Shown in pieces: positions 41,814 through 50,305 of a stretch of DNA of 64,000 bases (its first letter is position 1; every line of letters starts with the position of its first letter). The notes under the pieces are model-generated. The model did not search any database, had not been told where the DNA came from, and saw nothing but the letters and a program-made list of their open reading frames with translations. Made by a program: the position numbers and the translations under genes. The DNA comes from DAOULY01 sp034414595. GTDB lineage: Bacteria; Chloroflexota; Dehalococcoidia; SZUA-161; JAUWZY01. The DNA is taken from positions 372,001 through 436,000 of the forward strand of contig DAOULY010000021.1 of NCBI GenBank assembly GCA_034414595.1, read 5' to 3'.

Positions 41814-43415
41814 CTATTCTACGGAGATAATGTAGTTATAGTGAGGTTGCCCTCCGGCCACTATTTCCAACCCCAGTTGGGGGTATTTTCGGCTGATGAA
41901 CTGCGCAATTTCCTCCACCTCAGCATCTGGGGCATCAGCCCCATAATAAACAGTGATCAATTCATTACGGCCCACGCCCATCCTGCCCAGGAGTCCCTGC
42001 AATGCTGCAGGCATGGTATCGCCGGCAGCAACCAAGTCACCATCGAGAAAGGCAATAGCATGGCCCTGATGCACCTCGAGTTTATCCCATTTCATAGAGC
42101 GTACTGCTGTGGTCAGCTCGCCGGTGCGAACTACGCTCAAGGCGCGTTGCATTGCTTCCAAATTAGGCCCCAAGTCGATCTCAGGATTGAAAGCAAGGAG
42201 AGCAGCAATTCCCTGGGGAATGGACTCGGAGGGAACCACGGCCACTTCTTTCCCAGCCAAGGACTTGACCTGGGCCACAGCCGGCAGGATATCGGGATTG
42301 TTGGGCAAGATGATGACCTTATCTGCGGGTGCAGAGTCCACCGCCTGAAGTAGCTCCTGAACGCTGGGGTTCATGGTCTCGCCGCCAGGGACAATAGCAG
42401 CGCCGAGGCTGGTGAATACCTGGCTCAGTCCCTCTCCAGAGACCACAGCCACTATGGACACCAAGGGCACATATTCGAGAGCTGCCCTCTGCGCGATGAA
42501 TTCCCGATGCTGCTCCTCCATGTTGTCCACCTTCACCTGACGCAACACACCTAAAGAGGTAGCATAGCTTATGGCCATGCCAGGATCCAAAGTATGAAGG
42601 TGGGCTCTCACCATGCTCTCGTCGCCGATGACCAATACGGATTCCCCCAGCTCACATAGCCTATTCCTGATCTGCTCTATATTCAGCTCAGAGCCCTGGA
42701 TTAAAAACTCAGTGCAGTATCCGTAACTCGGCTCCCCTGCTTGCTTCTGGCTGACAGCGGCTGTCGGCTGGGGAGCTGTTGTCACAGCCTCCTCACCCCG
42801 TAGGTGACGCAAGGCACCTTCCAAGAGCACACATAACCCCTGCCCCCCAGCATCCACCACCCCAGCTTGGCGCAATACCGGGAGCAAGGAAGGGGTTCTG
42901 GCCACTGAGGCCCTGGCCTCAGCAACAAGCACTCCCAGAATTGAGCAGAGGTCGCTGGCATCCGAGGAGGAACTCGGCTGGACCGAGGCTGCAGCCTCAC
43001 GGACCACGGTCAGGATGGTGCCCTCCACCGGCTGGCTCACCGCCTTATAGGCCAAGGCAGAAGAGTTAGCCAGAGCAGCAGCGAAGTCATGGCCATCAAT
43101 AGATTCTTTGCCATCGAGCCCTTGAGCCAAACCGCGCACAATCTGAGCCAGGATGACCCCACTGTTTCCCCGAGCTCCCATGAGGGCTCCCCAGGCCATA
43201 GCTTGAAGCACGGCAGCGGCACTCCGCTCCGGGCAGCGAGAGGCCTCCTCCATGGCCGCCCTCATGGTCAGGACCATATTGGTGCCAGTATCACCATCGG
43301 GCACAGGGAACACATTCAACAAATCGATCTCGCGAGCATTCTTCTCCAGCCAAACGGTAGCAGCAGCAAACATATCCCTGAGCTCTGGCCCATTGTAGAA
43401 ATCCCTATCACTCAT
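41814..43415 (-). CDS. fakA: DAK2/DegV-type fatty acid kinase FakA
   Basis: The 533-residue protein has an N-terminal DAK2 ATP-binding domain (NVFPVPDGDTGTNMVLTM, then GARGNSGVILAQIVRG), a middle domain and a C-terminal DegV-like/YloV domain (IILPNNPDILPAV, VVPSESIPQGIAAL). FakA phosphorylates fatty acids bound to FakB. The neighbouring DegV-family gene supports this. The promoter region is shared with the divergent rpmB. Confidence 0.94.
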   Translation of the reverse strand: MSDRDFYNGPELRDMFAAATVWLEKNAREIDLLNVFPVPDGDTGTNMVLTMRAAMEEASRCPERSAAAVLQAMAWGALMGARGNSGVILAQIVRGLAQGLDGKESIDGHDFAAALANSSALAYKAVSQPVEGTILTVVREAAASVQPSSSSDASDLCSILGVLVAEARASVARTPSLLPVLRQAGVVDAGGQGLCVLLEGALRHLRGEEAVTTAPQPTAAVSQKQAGEPSYGYCTEFLIQGSELNIEQIRNRLCELGESVLVIGDESMVRAHLHTLDPGMAISYATSLGVLRQVKVDNMEEQHREFIAQRAALEYVPLVSIVAVVSGEGLSQVFTSLGAAIVPGGETMNPSVQELLQAVDSAPADKVIILPNNPDILPAVAQVKSLAGKEVAVVPSESIPQGIAALLAFNPEIDLGPNLEAMQRALSVVRTGELTTAVRSMKWDKLEVHQGHAIAFLDGDLVAAGDTMPAALQGLLGRMGVGRNELITVYYGADAPDAEVEEIAQFISRKYPQLGLEIVAGGQPHYNYIISVE

Positions 43416-43423
43416 CTCATTCC

Positions 43424-43452
43424 TTGCCTAATTTAAATGACTATGTTATCAT
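43424..43452 (+). promoter_or_regulatory. Promoter of rpmB
   Basis: TTGCCT at 43424-43429 and TATCAT at 43447-43452 are spaced by 17 bp, with the L28 GTG start about 50 bp downstream. The short gap to fakA means both genes' promoters overlap here. Confidence 0.45.
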
Positions 43453-43502
43453 CATTTGGGAATTCTACAGGAAAAAAGGCTTTTAGTCAAAGGTGTGAAG
43501 CT

Positions 43503-43685
43503 GTGAAATGTGAACTCTGCGGGAAGACAGTCCAATTTGGGCATAATGTGAGTCACTCCAAGCGAAGGACCAATCGACAGTGGCGGCCTAACATCCAGAC
43601 AGTTACGTTGGTGACAGATGGTAAGAAGAGGCGAGTCACTATTTGCACCAGATGCCTGCGCAGTCAACACAAGATAGCAAGTTAA
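43503..43685 (+). CDS. rpmB: 50S ribosomal protein L28
   Basis: I start at GTG (KCELCGKTVQFGHNVSHSKR follows), with AAAGGTG seven bases upstream; longer in-frame starts add unrelated residues. The 60-residue protein is the zinc-binding form of L28, with Cys pairs CELC and CTRC and the RRTNRQWRPN block. It belongs to the large subunit near the exit site. Its stop overlaps the convergent rpe stop by 4 bp. Confidence 0.95.
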   Translation: MKCELCGKTVQFGHNVSHSKRRTNRQWRPNIQTVTLVTDGKKRRVTICTRCLRSQHKIAS

Positions 43686-44359
43686 CCCACGGCACCTTCT
43701 ATGCTACCCCTGATCCGAGCCAAGGCAGCAACCACACTTTCTCGCTGATTGAACACTGCCGCCCCTGCCACCAGCACCTCAGCTCCGGCCTGAACTACAA
43801 GCGGCGCGTTTTCAGCGTTGATGCCGCCATCCACCTCAAGCTCAGCGCTCAAGCCCCGCTCATCGAGAATGCGTCTGAGCCGTGCGATCTTGTCCACCAT
43901 GCCAGCAATGAAGCGCTGGCCGCCGAATCCGGGGTTAACCGTCATCACCAGCACCAGGTCAACCATCGATAGCGCTTCGTCGAGCGCGGCCAGGGCAGTA
44001 CCCGGATTGAGCGATACCCCGGCCCTGACGCCGAGCTCCTTGATCTGCTCCACCATGCGATGCAGGTGGGTACAGGCCTCAACATGGACGGTGATGATAT
44101 CGGCCCCTGCCTGTGCAAACTGGGGCACATATTGCTCCGGAGACTCGATCATAAGGTGCACATCGAGCGGAAGTGAAGTATGAGGTCGAATGGCCTGGAC
44201 CACCGCAGGCCCGATGGTGATATTGGGTACGAAATGGCCATCCATGACGTCGACATGAATGTAGTCGGCGCCGGCCTCAGCGGCCTCGGCTATTTGCTTT
44301 CCCAGCCGGGCGAAATCGGCCGATAGAATAGAAGGGGCTATCTTGACCTTAGCTTTCAT
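43682..44359 (-). CDS. rpe: Ribulose-phosphate 3-epimerase
   Basis: Start ATG gives MKAKVKIAPSILSADFARLG, 225 aa; the upstream open extension lies within argH. Family blocks are APSILSADF, HVDVMDGHFVPNITIG, VMTVNPGFGGQRF and EVDGGINAENA, with the metal-binding His and Asp residues in place. It interconverts ribulose-5-phosphate and xylulose-5-phosphate in the pentose phosphate pathway. The start overlaps the end of argH by 11 bp. Confidence 0.96.
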   Translation of the reverse strand: MKAKVKIAPSILSADFARLGKQIAEAAEAGADYIHVDVMDGHFVPNITIGPAVVQAIRPHTSLPLDVHLMIESPEQYVPQFAQAGADIITVHVEACTHLHRMVEQIKELGVRAGVSLNPGTALAALDEALSMVDLVLVMTVNPGFGGQRFIAGMVDKIARLRRILDERGLSAELEVDGGINAENAPLVVQAGAEVLVAGAAVFNQRESVVAALARIRGSIEGAVG

Positions 44360-45722
44360 CGATAGTCCTCCTCGCCCTCTGGAGCGCTTGCGCCACCTGC
44401 TCCGGTGCAGTGCCGCCGGGGAGATTGCGTGCCGCCAGAGATGATTCCAGGCTAATAGCGTAGACATCCTGCTCAAAGTGCGGCGAGTATTTCCTATATT
44501 CATCGAGGCTGAGCTGCTGTAATCCCTTGCCCTGGTCTATGGCATAGCGCACCAGCTCCCCGGTGATGCCGTGAGCCTGGCGGAAGGGAACACCTTTGGC
44601 CACCAGATAGTCGGCGATGTCGGTGGCCAAGACATAGCCAGACTCAGCAGCAGCCCTAGTGCGGTCGCCGTAGACGCGGAGCGTGCGCACCATCTCGGCG
44701 AAGACATCAAGGGTGGAGAGCAAGGTATCCACGGTATCGAAGAGGCCTTCCTTGTCCTCCTGAAGGTCCCGGTTATAGGAGAGGGGCAATGCCTTCAGCG
44801 CGGTCAGCAGAGCCAGCAGGTGGCCATAGACCCGCCCCGTCTTCCCCCGGGCCAGCTCAGCGACGTCGGGGTTTTTCTTCTGGGGCATGATGCTCGAGCC
44901 GGTGGCATAGGCATCGTCGAGTTCAACGAAGCCAAACTCGGCAGAGGACCACAGGATGAGCTCCTCGGCCAGCCGCGAGAGGTGCATCATAGTCATGGCT
45001 GCCGCCGCCTCATATTCCACGATGAAGTCGCGGTCGGAAACGGCATCGATGCTGTTCTCGCTCACCCTGGTGAAGCCCAGCTCCTGGGCCAGTAACTGAC
45101 GGTCGATGGCATAGGGAACCCCGGCCAGGGCGCCGCTGCCCAGGGGCAGTACATCAGCCCGCTCCAAGCAATCGCGGAAGCGTCCCAGGTCACGCTGGAG
45201 CATGTGGAAGTAGGCTAAGAGATGATGGACCAAAAGCACCGGCTGGGCCTGTTGCAGGTGAGTGTAGCCGGGGATGATCACATCCCTGTTCGCCTCCGCC
45301 AGATCAAGCAGAGCCCGCTGCATCTCTTTGAGGCTGGCAACGGTCTGTGAAAGCACCTCTTTCAAAAAAAGCCTCAGGTCGAGAGCGATCTGGTCGTTTC
45401 GGGAGCGAGCGGTATGGAGCTTGCCCGCCACCTCCCCGACCTTCTCCCCGAGCCTGGCCTCGATATTCATGTGGATGTCCTCAAGCTCAGGTTTGGACTG
45501 GAACTGGCCGCTTTCGATCTCCTCGCGGATGGAGACCAGACCCATGATGATGAGCTCAGCATCCTTTTCGGAGATGATGCCCGCCCTCGCCAGTGCCCGG
45601 GCGTGTGCAATGCTGCCCTGTATGTCCTCCTTGTACAGGCGCTGATCGAAGGCAATAGAAGCAGTATAAGCCTCCGCCTTCTTGTCAGTCTCTTTTTGGA
45701 AACGCTTGCGCAACTGCTTCAC
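44349..45722 (-). CDS. argH: Argininosuccinate lyase
   Basis: The 457-residue protein splits argininosuccinate to arginine and fumarate. It carries the fumarase/aspartase signature TGSSIMPQKKNPDVAELARG, plus HTARSRNDQIALDLRLFL and PGYTHLQQAQPV near the active site. It overlaps the MaoC-like gene upstream as ATGA. argG lies two genes further upstream, so arginine synthesis genes are interleaved with MaoC-like genes here. Confidence 0.97.
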   Translation of the reverse strand: MKQLRKRFQKETDKKAEAYTASIAFDQRLYKEDIQGSIAHARALARAGIISEKDAELIIMGLVSIREEIESGQFQSKPELEDIHMNIEARLGEKVGEVAGKLHTARSRNDQIALDLRLFLKEVLSQTVASLKEMQRALLDLAEANRDVIIPGYTHLQQAQPVLLVHHLLAYFHMLQRDLGRFRDCLERADVLPLGSGALAGVPYAIDRQLLAQELGFTRVSENSIDAVSDRDFIVEYEAAAAMTMMHLSRLAEELILWSSAEFGFVELDDAYATGSSIMPQKKNPDVAELARGKTGRVYGHLLALLTALKALPLSYNRDLQEDKEGLFDTVDTLLSTLDVFAEMVRTLRVYGDRTRAAAESGYVLATDIADYLVAKGVPFRQAHGITGELVRYAIDQGKGLQQLSLDEYRKYSPHFEQDVYAISLESSLAARNLPGGTAPEQVAQALQRARRTIDES

Positions 45723-46165
45723 CTTCTTCGCTTGACGAAGTGGGTGCCCTGGTACTCGGCGACCTCCTCACCTCGTTGATTTCGGCACACATTCTTGTGG
45801 AAGATTAGCCCCCGCTCCGGGTTCTTGGTCTCCTTTTTATCAACGATCTCGGTCTCAGTCCTGATGGTATCGCCAGCTCGCAGCGGGGCCTTGATCCTGG
45901 CCCCATCTATCCCAGCCAGCGCAATCACGGTCTCCTCATCCCAGACCCCGCTTTGCTCCTCCAGGCCATCCATCACCAGCACGGTCATTAGCCCCGGCGC
46001 GATGCGGCCACCGAATACAGTATCCCTGCACCGCTCCTCATCCCAGAACAGGAACATGGTATGGCCACTGAGTGCCGCCATGGTTTCTATAGTGGCCTCC
46101 GAGATGGTGCGCCCCGGGCCCTCAAACTTCTCCCCAATATTGTAGTCCTCCCAGTATTTGGGCAC
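45719..46165 (-). CDS. MaoC-like hot-dog-fold protein, copy 2
   Basis: The start is GTG (PKYWEDYNIGEKFEGPGRTI follows), with GAGGAG seven bases upstream. The 148-residue protein has a single hot-dog domain with FGGRIAPGLMTVLVMDGLE and RAGDTIRTETEIVDKKET, as in MaoC-type (R)-enoyl-CoA hydratases. The usual catalytic D-x4-H dyad (GDxNPIHxD) is replaced by GHTMFLFWD, so hydratase activity is doubtful. It is a tandem paralogue of the next gene upstream and overlaps argH by 4 bp. Confidence 0.88.
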   Translation of the reverse strand: MPKYWEDYNIGEKFEGPGRTISEATIETMAALSGHTMFLFWDEERCRDTVFGGRIAPGLMTVLVMDGLEEQSGVWDEETVIALAGIDGARIKAPLRAGDTIRTETEIVDKKETKNPERGLIFHKNVCRNQRGEEVAEYQGTHFVKRRR

Positions 46166-46176
46166 GTTCCAACTCC

Positions 46177-46623
46177 TCAGGTCCTGCGTTTGATCAAATG
46201 GATCCCCTCGAACTCGACTACCTCTTCGCCGTTCTGGTTTCGACAGACATCGTGATGAAAGATTATCCCCTGCTCCGGCGACTTCGTTTCCTTCTTGCCC
46301 ACGATCTCGGTCTCGTTGGTTATGGTGTCTCCAGCCCTGACCGGCATCTTGAACTTCACCTTGTCGATGCCGAGCAGGCCCAGCATGCTCTCGTCGTGCC
46401 AGAGCTCGGCATCGTGCTCCAGGCCGAACATCAGTAACACGGTCACGGGCCCAGGCACCACCCGGGCTTTCCACATCGTCTTTTTGGCGAACTCCTGATC
46501 GCGAAAGAAGGAAAGAGTAGCACCGGTGAGACCGATAAAGATGTCAATCATGCCCTCGCCCAGCGTCCGTCCTGGGCTTTTGAACTTAGCCCCGACTTCG
46601 TAATCTTCCCAGTACTTTATCAC
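46177..46623 (-). CDS. MaoC-like hot-dog-fold protein, copy 1
   Basis: The 148-residue protein MIKYWEDYEVGAKFKSPGRT aligns without gaps to its downstream neighbour (for example AGDTITNETEIVGKKETKSP and FHHDVCRNQNGEEVVEFEG). The canonical hydratase dyad is missing here too, reading GATLSFFRD at that position. The two probably form a heterodimer or act on related acyl groups. It lies between argG and argH on the same strand with an 11-bp gap to its paralogue. Confidence 0.88.
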   Translation of the reverse strand: MIKYWEDYEVGAKFKSPGRTLGEGMIDIFIGLTGATLSFFRDQEFAKKTMWKARVVPGPVTVLLMFGLEHDAELWHDESMLGLLGIDKVKFKMPVRAGDTITNETEIVGKKETKSPEQGIIFHHDVCRNQNGEEVVEFEGIHLIKRRT

Positions 46624-46672
46624 TGGCTAAACCTCCTTTTTCGAAAGCCCCCTCTATACCTTCTTCCCATAT

Positions 46673-47878
46673 CTACGGGCTCTCCGCTGGCCTCTGCACC
46701 TGGGCTTGAGTCCTTACCGGCAGACCCCAGATGTGGATGAAGCCCGGCGAGGCGCTCTGGTCAAAGATATCGCCCTTATCATAGGTGGCCAGGCCCAAGC
46801 TGTAAAGCGAATGCGGCGATTTGCGCCCCACTACGGTGCAGTTCCCCTTGTGCAGCTTGAGCCGAACGGCGCCTGTGACAAACCGCTGCGTGCTCTCCAC
46901 ATATGCGGCGAGGTCCTGGCGCAGGGCGCCGAACCAGAGCCCGTTGTAGATGAGGTCGGCATACTCTTGGGCCACCCTCTCCTTGAACCGAAGCTGGTCT
47001 CGGGAGAGGGTCAGGTCCTCCAGGGCCCGGTGCGCCTTCAACAGCGCAGTGGCCGCCGGTGCTTCATAGACCTCCCTCGACTTTATGCCCACGAGGCGGT
47101 TTTCCACATGATCGATGCGACCGACGCCGTGACCGCCAGCAATGTCGTTAAGCTCAGTGATGAGTTCGACCCCGTTAGTCTCCCTCCCATTGAGGCTGAT
47201 GGGAATCCCTTTCTCAAAGCCGATCTCGATGTAGTCAGGGCTATCAGGAGCCTCACCCGGCGCCCTGGTCCAGGTGAAGGCATCCTCAGGGGGCTCGACC
47301 CAGGGGTCTTCCAAGACGCCACACTCAATGCTGCGGCCCCAGAGGTTATCATCGGTAGAATAAGGGCTCTCCGAGGTCACCGTTATCGGCAGGTTATGGC
47401 GCTGGGCATAGGCGATCTCCTCCTCCCGGGTCAGGCCCCATTCCCGCGCCGGGGCGATTATCTTGAGCGCCGGGTCCAGAGCGGCAACGCTGACATCGAA
47501 CCGGACCTGGTCGTTGCCCTTTCCAGTGCAGCCGTGGGCTATTGCTGAAGCTCCCTCCTGATGGGCGACATCCACCAGCAGCTTGGCGATGAGAGGCCGG
47601 CCCAGGGCCGTAGCCAGAGGATACTGCCCTTCATAGATGGCATCCGCCTTGAGCGCCGGGAAAACGAACTGGGTGACGAAGTCCTCCCTGGCATCGAGCA
47701 CTATGGACTTTACGGCACCGGCGGCGATGGCCCTGTCCTTGGCGGCATCCAGATCCTTGGCCATGCCCACATCCACAGCCAGGGCGATGACATCCATCTG
47801 GTATCTATCCCCAATCCATTTAATCGCCACCGAGGTATCAAGCCCGCCGCTATAAGCCAAAACTACTTTATCTGCCAC
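46673..47878 (-). CDS. argG: Argininosuccinate synthase
   Basis: I start at GTG, giving (M)[20 protein letters not shown] and 401 aa, with GGAGG nine bases upstream. The adenylation P-loop AYSGGLDTS and the citrulline/aspartate-binding [12 protein letters not shown] are intact. It condenses citrulline and aspartate with ATP. The upstream ADP-ribosylglycohydrolase gene overlaps the start by 11 bp. The tail [15 protein letters not shown] extends slightly beyond the usual end. Confidence 0.96.
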   Translation of the reverse strand: MADKVVLAYSGGLDTSVAIKWIGDRYQMDVIALAVDVGMAKDLDAAKDRAIAAGAVKSIVLDAREDFVTQFVFPALKADAIYEGQYPLATALGRPLIAKLLVDVAHQEGASAIAHGCTGKGNDQVRFDVSVAALDPALKIIAPAREWGLTREEEIAYAQRHNLPITVTSESPYSTDDNLWGRSIECGVLEDPWVEPPEDAFTWTRAPGEAPDSPDYIEIGFEKGIPISLNGRETNGVELITELNDIAGGHGVGRIDHVENRLVGIKSREVYEAPAATALLKAHRALEDLTLSRDQLRFKERVAQEYADLIYNGLWFGALRQDLAAYVESTQRFVTGAVRLKLHKGNCTVVGRKSPHSLYSLGLATYDKGDIFDQSASPGFIHIWGLPVRTQAQVQRPAESP

Positions 47879-48815
47879 TGCCAGTAACCTCCGCTTCTGA
47901 TTTGGTCTGATCGGCATGCGCCAGCTCATGTATTTCATCGGCAAGCCGAATTATCTCATTTCTATCCTTCAACGGCTCAAGCCACCTCTGCGGTATCTGA
48001 GGAAGCCCCCAGTAAGCTCCAGCCAGCGCCCCAGTCACAGCACCAGTAGTATCAGCATCTCCCCCGAGGTTGACCGCGGCAATGACTGCCTGCTCAAGAG
48101 AGCCAGTGTTGAGGAAGCACCACAGAGCAGCTTGCAGGGTATCGAGAACATAAGCCGAAGTCCGAAGCTGGTCAAGGCCCAGCACTGAGACACGGGCCAA
48201 CGCCTCCTTGACCCTGGGCTGCTCGATCTCAGCCGAAAGTCGGGCAATAAGGTCTTCTCTCTCCCCGTTCAGCAACTGCGCCACGGCGAGATTGACCGCA
48301 ACCGCTCCCCAACACGCCTCAGGGTCATAATGAGTAATCAGTGAACTCTCAATGCTATCTTTGATCAAAGCCTCCCGGTCTCGGCAATGAAGCAGGCCCA
48401 AAGGGGCACACCTCATGATGCTACCGTTCCCCGCCGAAAGCCCGTTCAGCATCTCGTGTGCCCTCTTCCCCGCCTCCTGCCAGGAAGCTCCGTGATCCAG
48501 CTCATTGAGTGCCAGCCAGGTGGTGCGCCCGATGCCCACCGGTCCAGCACGGAACCAGCCCAGGAAATGGGAAGCTACGTTTTGAGTGTCAAATTGGCCC
48601 CGCTCCACGATGCTCTTGGCGAGGCAAAGCATCATAGCTGTGTCATCGGTATATTCGCCGGGAGCGAGTCCGAGCCAGCCGCCACCGAGCATCTCGGTGA
48701 CCTGGACATACTTGCTCTTGATCGCCGTTCGGTTCATCCCCTCCACCGGGGCTCCCAGGGAATCGCCGACAGCAAGCCCGATAAGACAACCGCGGAAATG
48801 TTCCCGAACTGACAT
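47868..48815 (-). CDS. ADP-ribosylglycohydrolase-family protein
   Basis: The 315-residue all-helical protein has the two di-metal motifs of the DraG/ARH family: [14 protein letters not shown] and [34 protein letters not shown] near the N-terminus is also typical. Such enzymes remove ADP-ribose from arginine or other acceptors, or hydrolyse related N-glycosides. The target is unknown. It overlaps argG and is probably transcribed with it. Confidence 0.93.
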   Translation of the reverse strand: MSVREHFRGCLIGLAVGDSLGAPVEGMNRTAIKSKYVQVTEMLGGGWLGLAPGEYTDDTAMMLCLAKSIVERGQFDTQNVASHFLGWFRAGPVGIGRTTWLALNELDHGASWQEAGKRAHEMLNGLSAGNGSIMRCAPLGLLHCRDREALIKDSIESSLITHYDPEACWGAVAVNLAVAQLLNGEREDLIARLSAEIEQPRVKEALARVSVLGLDQLRTSAYVLDTLQAALWCFLNTGSLEQAVIAAVNLGGDADTTGAVTGALAGAYWGLPQIPQRWLEPLKDRNEIIRLADEIHELAHADQTKSEAEVTGSGR

Positions 48816-48883
48816 TATCGCTCCTCATTGTAGCATCGGCAAAGAGCTACGGCAACATTTGCGGGTTTAAAAAGGGACGCAGG

Positions 48884-50230
48884 CTAAGCTAAAGCGCGCT
48901 TTAGCGCCTGTGACAGCGAGTCCGCAGCGATGATTTCAATTTGAGGCAGAGAGGATAGGCCAGCTTTGCCCGTCGCTGGGAGCAGGCAGGACTTGAAGCC
49001 GAGCTTTGCTGCCTCAGCCAAGCGCCTCTCCAGTTGAGATACCGGCCTCAGTTCCCCACTCAACCCCACCTCACCGAGGGCCACCATATTCTGATTCACC
49101 CTGACGCCGCGAAAACTGGAGCCGATAGCCAGGGCAATGCCCAGGTCTGCCGCTGGCTCGCTGATCTTGAGCCCGCCCACAACATTGACAATGACATCCT
49201 GATTGGACAGAGAGACCCCAGCCCGCCTGGTTAGCACCGCGCAGAGCAGCAGGAGTCGGTTGTAATCGACACCGTTGGCGGTGCGCCGGGGCAGGCCAAA
49301 GCTGGAGGGGCTGGTCAGGGCTTGAATCTCCACCAGCAGCGGCCTGGTGCCCTCCAGGGTGGGGACAATGACCGAGCCGATGGCCCCTTCGGCCCGCTGC
49401 GACAGAAAAGCCTCCGAGGGATTGGGAACCTCGACCAAGCCCTGCTCTCTCATCTCGAAGATACCTACCTCGTTGATCGAGCCGAAGCGGTTCTTGACAC
49501 CGCGGAGCAGCCGGTAGGAGCTAAAGCGCTCGCCCTCTAAATAGAGGACGACATCGACAATGTGCTCCAGGACATGGGGCCCGGCGATGGTCCCGTCCTT
49601 GGTCACGTGCCCGACCAGGAGCACCGGGGTCCCGCTCGATTTGGCCCATTGCATCAACCTCAGGGTGCATTCCCGCACCTGGCCCACGCTGCCCGCACCC
49701 GATGGCAACCCCTCACGGTACACCGTCTGAATGGAGTCGATGACCATCAGCTGCGGCGCTATCTCCTCAGCCGACCCCAGGATGTTCTCCACAGCAGTCT
49801 CGGGCAGGAGATAAAGCCCCTCCCCGAGCAGTCCTAAGCGCTCAGCCCTGAGCCTGATCTGATTTACCGATTCCTCTCCGGAGACATAAAGCACCCCCCT
49901 ATTCTTAGCTGCGACTGCGCCGGCCGCTTGGAGGAGCAGGGTTGATTTGCCGATGCCAGGGTCGCCCCCGATGAGGACCAGGGAGCCGGGGACGATGCCT
50001 CCACCCAGAACACGATTGAACTCAGAGAAGGGGAGCACTAAACGGGGCAGCTGCTCTGTAGAGACTTGAGATAGCTCCTGGGCTGTTGCCTGGGGCCTGG
50101 TGCTGGCGGGGCCCAGTACCTTTTCTACATAGCTATTCCACTCATTGCAAACCGGGCAGCGCCCCAGCCACTTGAGGCTTTCATTGCCACAATTCTGGCA
50201 GACGAAAACAGTCCTCGCCCTAGTCACCAC
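48884..50230 (-). CDS. radA: DNA repair protein RadA
   Basis: The 448-residue RecA-like branch-migration helicase starts with a C4 zinc finger (CQNCGNESLKWLGRCPVCNEW). Then follow Walker A GGDPGIGKSTLLLQAAG, the RadA-specific VKNRFGS, and a C-terminal Lon-protease-like domain (IVNVVGGLKISEPAADLGIA). It processes recombination intermediates. A clpC terminator lies just upstream, so it is its own transcription unit. Confidence 0.97.
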   Translation of the reverse strand: MVTRARTVFVCQNCGNESLKWLGRCPVCNEWNSYVEKVLGPASTRPQATAQELSQVSTEQLPRLVLPFSEFNRVLGGGIVPGSLVLIGGDPGIGKSTLLLQAAGAVAAKNRGVLYVSGEESVNQIRLRAERLGLLGEGLYLLPETAVENILGSAEEIAPQLMVIDSIQTVYREGLPSGAGSVGQVRECTLRLMQWAKSSGTPVLLVGHVTKDGTIAGPHVLEHIVDVVLYLEGERFSSYRLLRGVKNRFGSINEVGIFEMREQGLVEVPNPSEAFLSQRAEGAIGSVIVPTLEGTRPLLVEIQALTSPSSFGLPRRTANGVDYNRLLLLCAVLTRRAGVSLSNQDVIVNVVGGLKISEPAADLGIALAIGSSFRGVRVNQNMVALGEVGLSGELRPVSQLERRLAEAAKLGFKSCLLPATGKAGLSSLPQIEIIAADSLSQALKRALA

Positions 50231-50255
50231 CGCAATCCCGGTTTTAGTGCCAATA

Positions 50256-50282
50256 GCAAAAAAGGAAGCCCTCGGCTTCCCT
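50256..50282 (-). terminator. Intrinsic terminator after clpC
   Basis: On the minus strand a stem GGAAGCC/GGCTTCC with a three-base GAG loop is followed by TTTTTT. It lies in the 75-bp gap between the clpC stop and the radA start and separates the two units. Confidence 0.88.
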
Positions 50283-50305
50283 TACCAAGCAAAATCGAAC
50301 TGCAC

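Noticed and set aside
46166..46474. Long N-terminal extension of the second MaoC-like gene
   Set aside because: It overlaps the paralogue in another frame. The GTG at 46165 has a good ribosome site and matches the paralogue's start.
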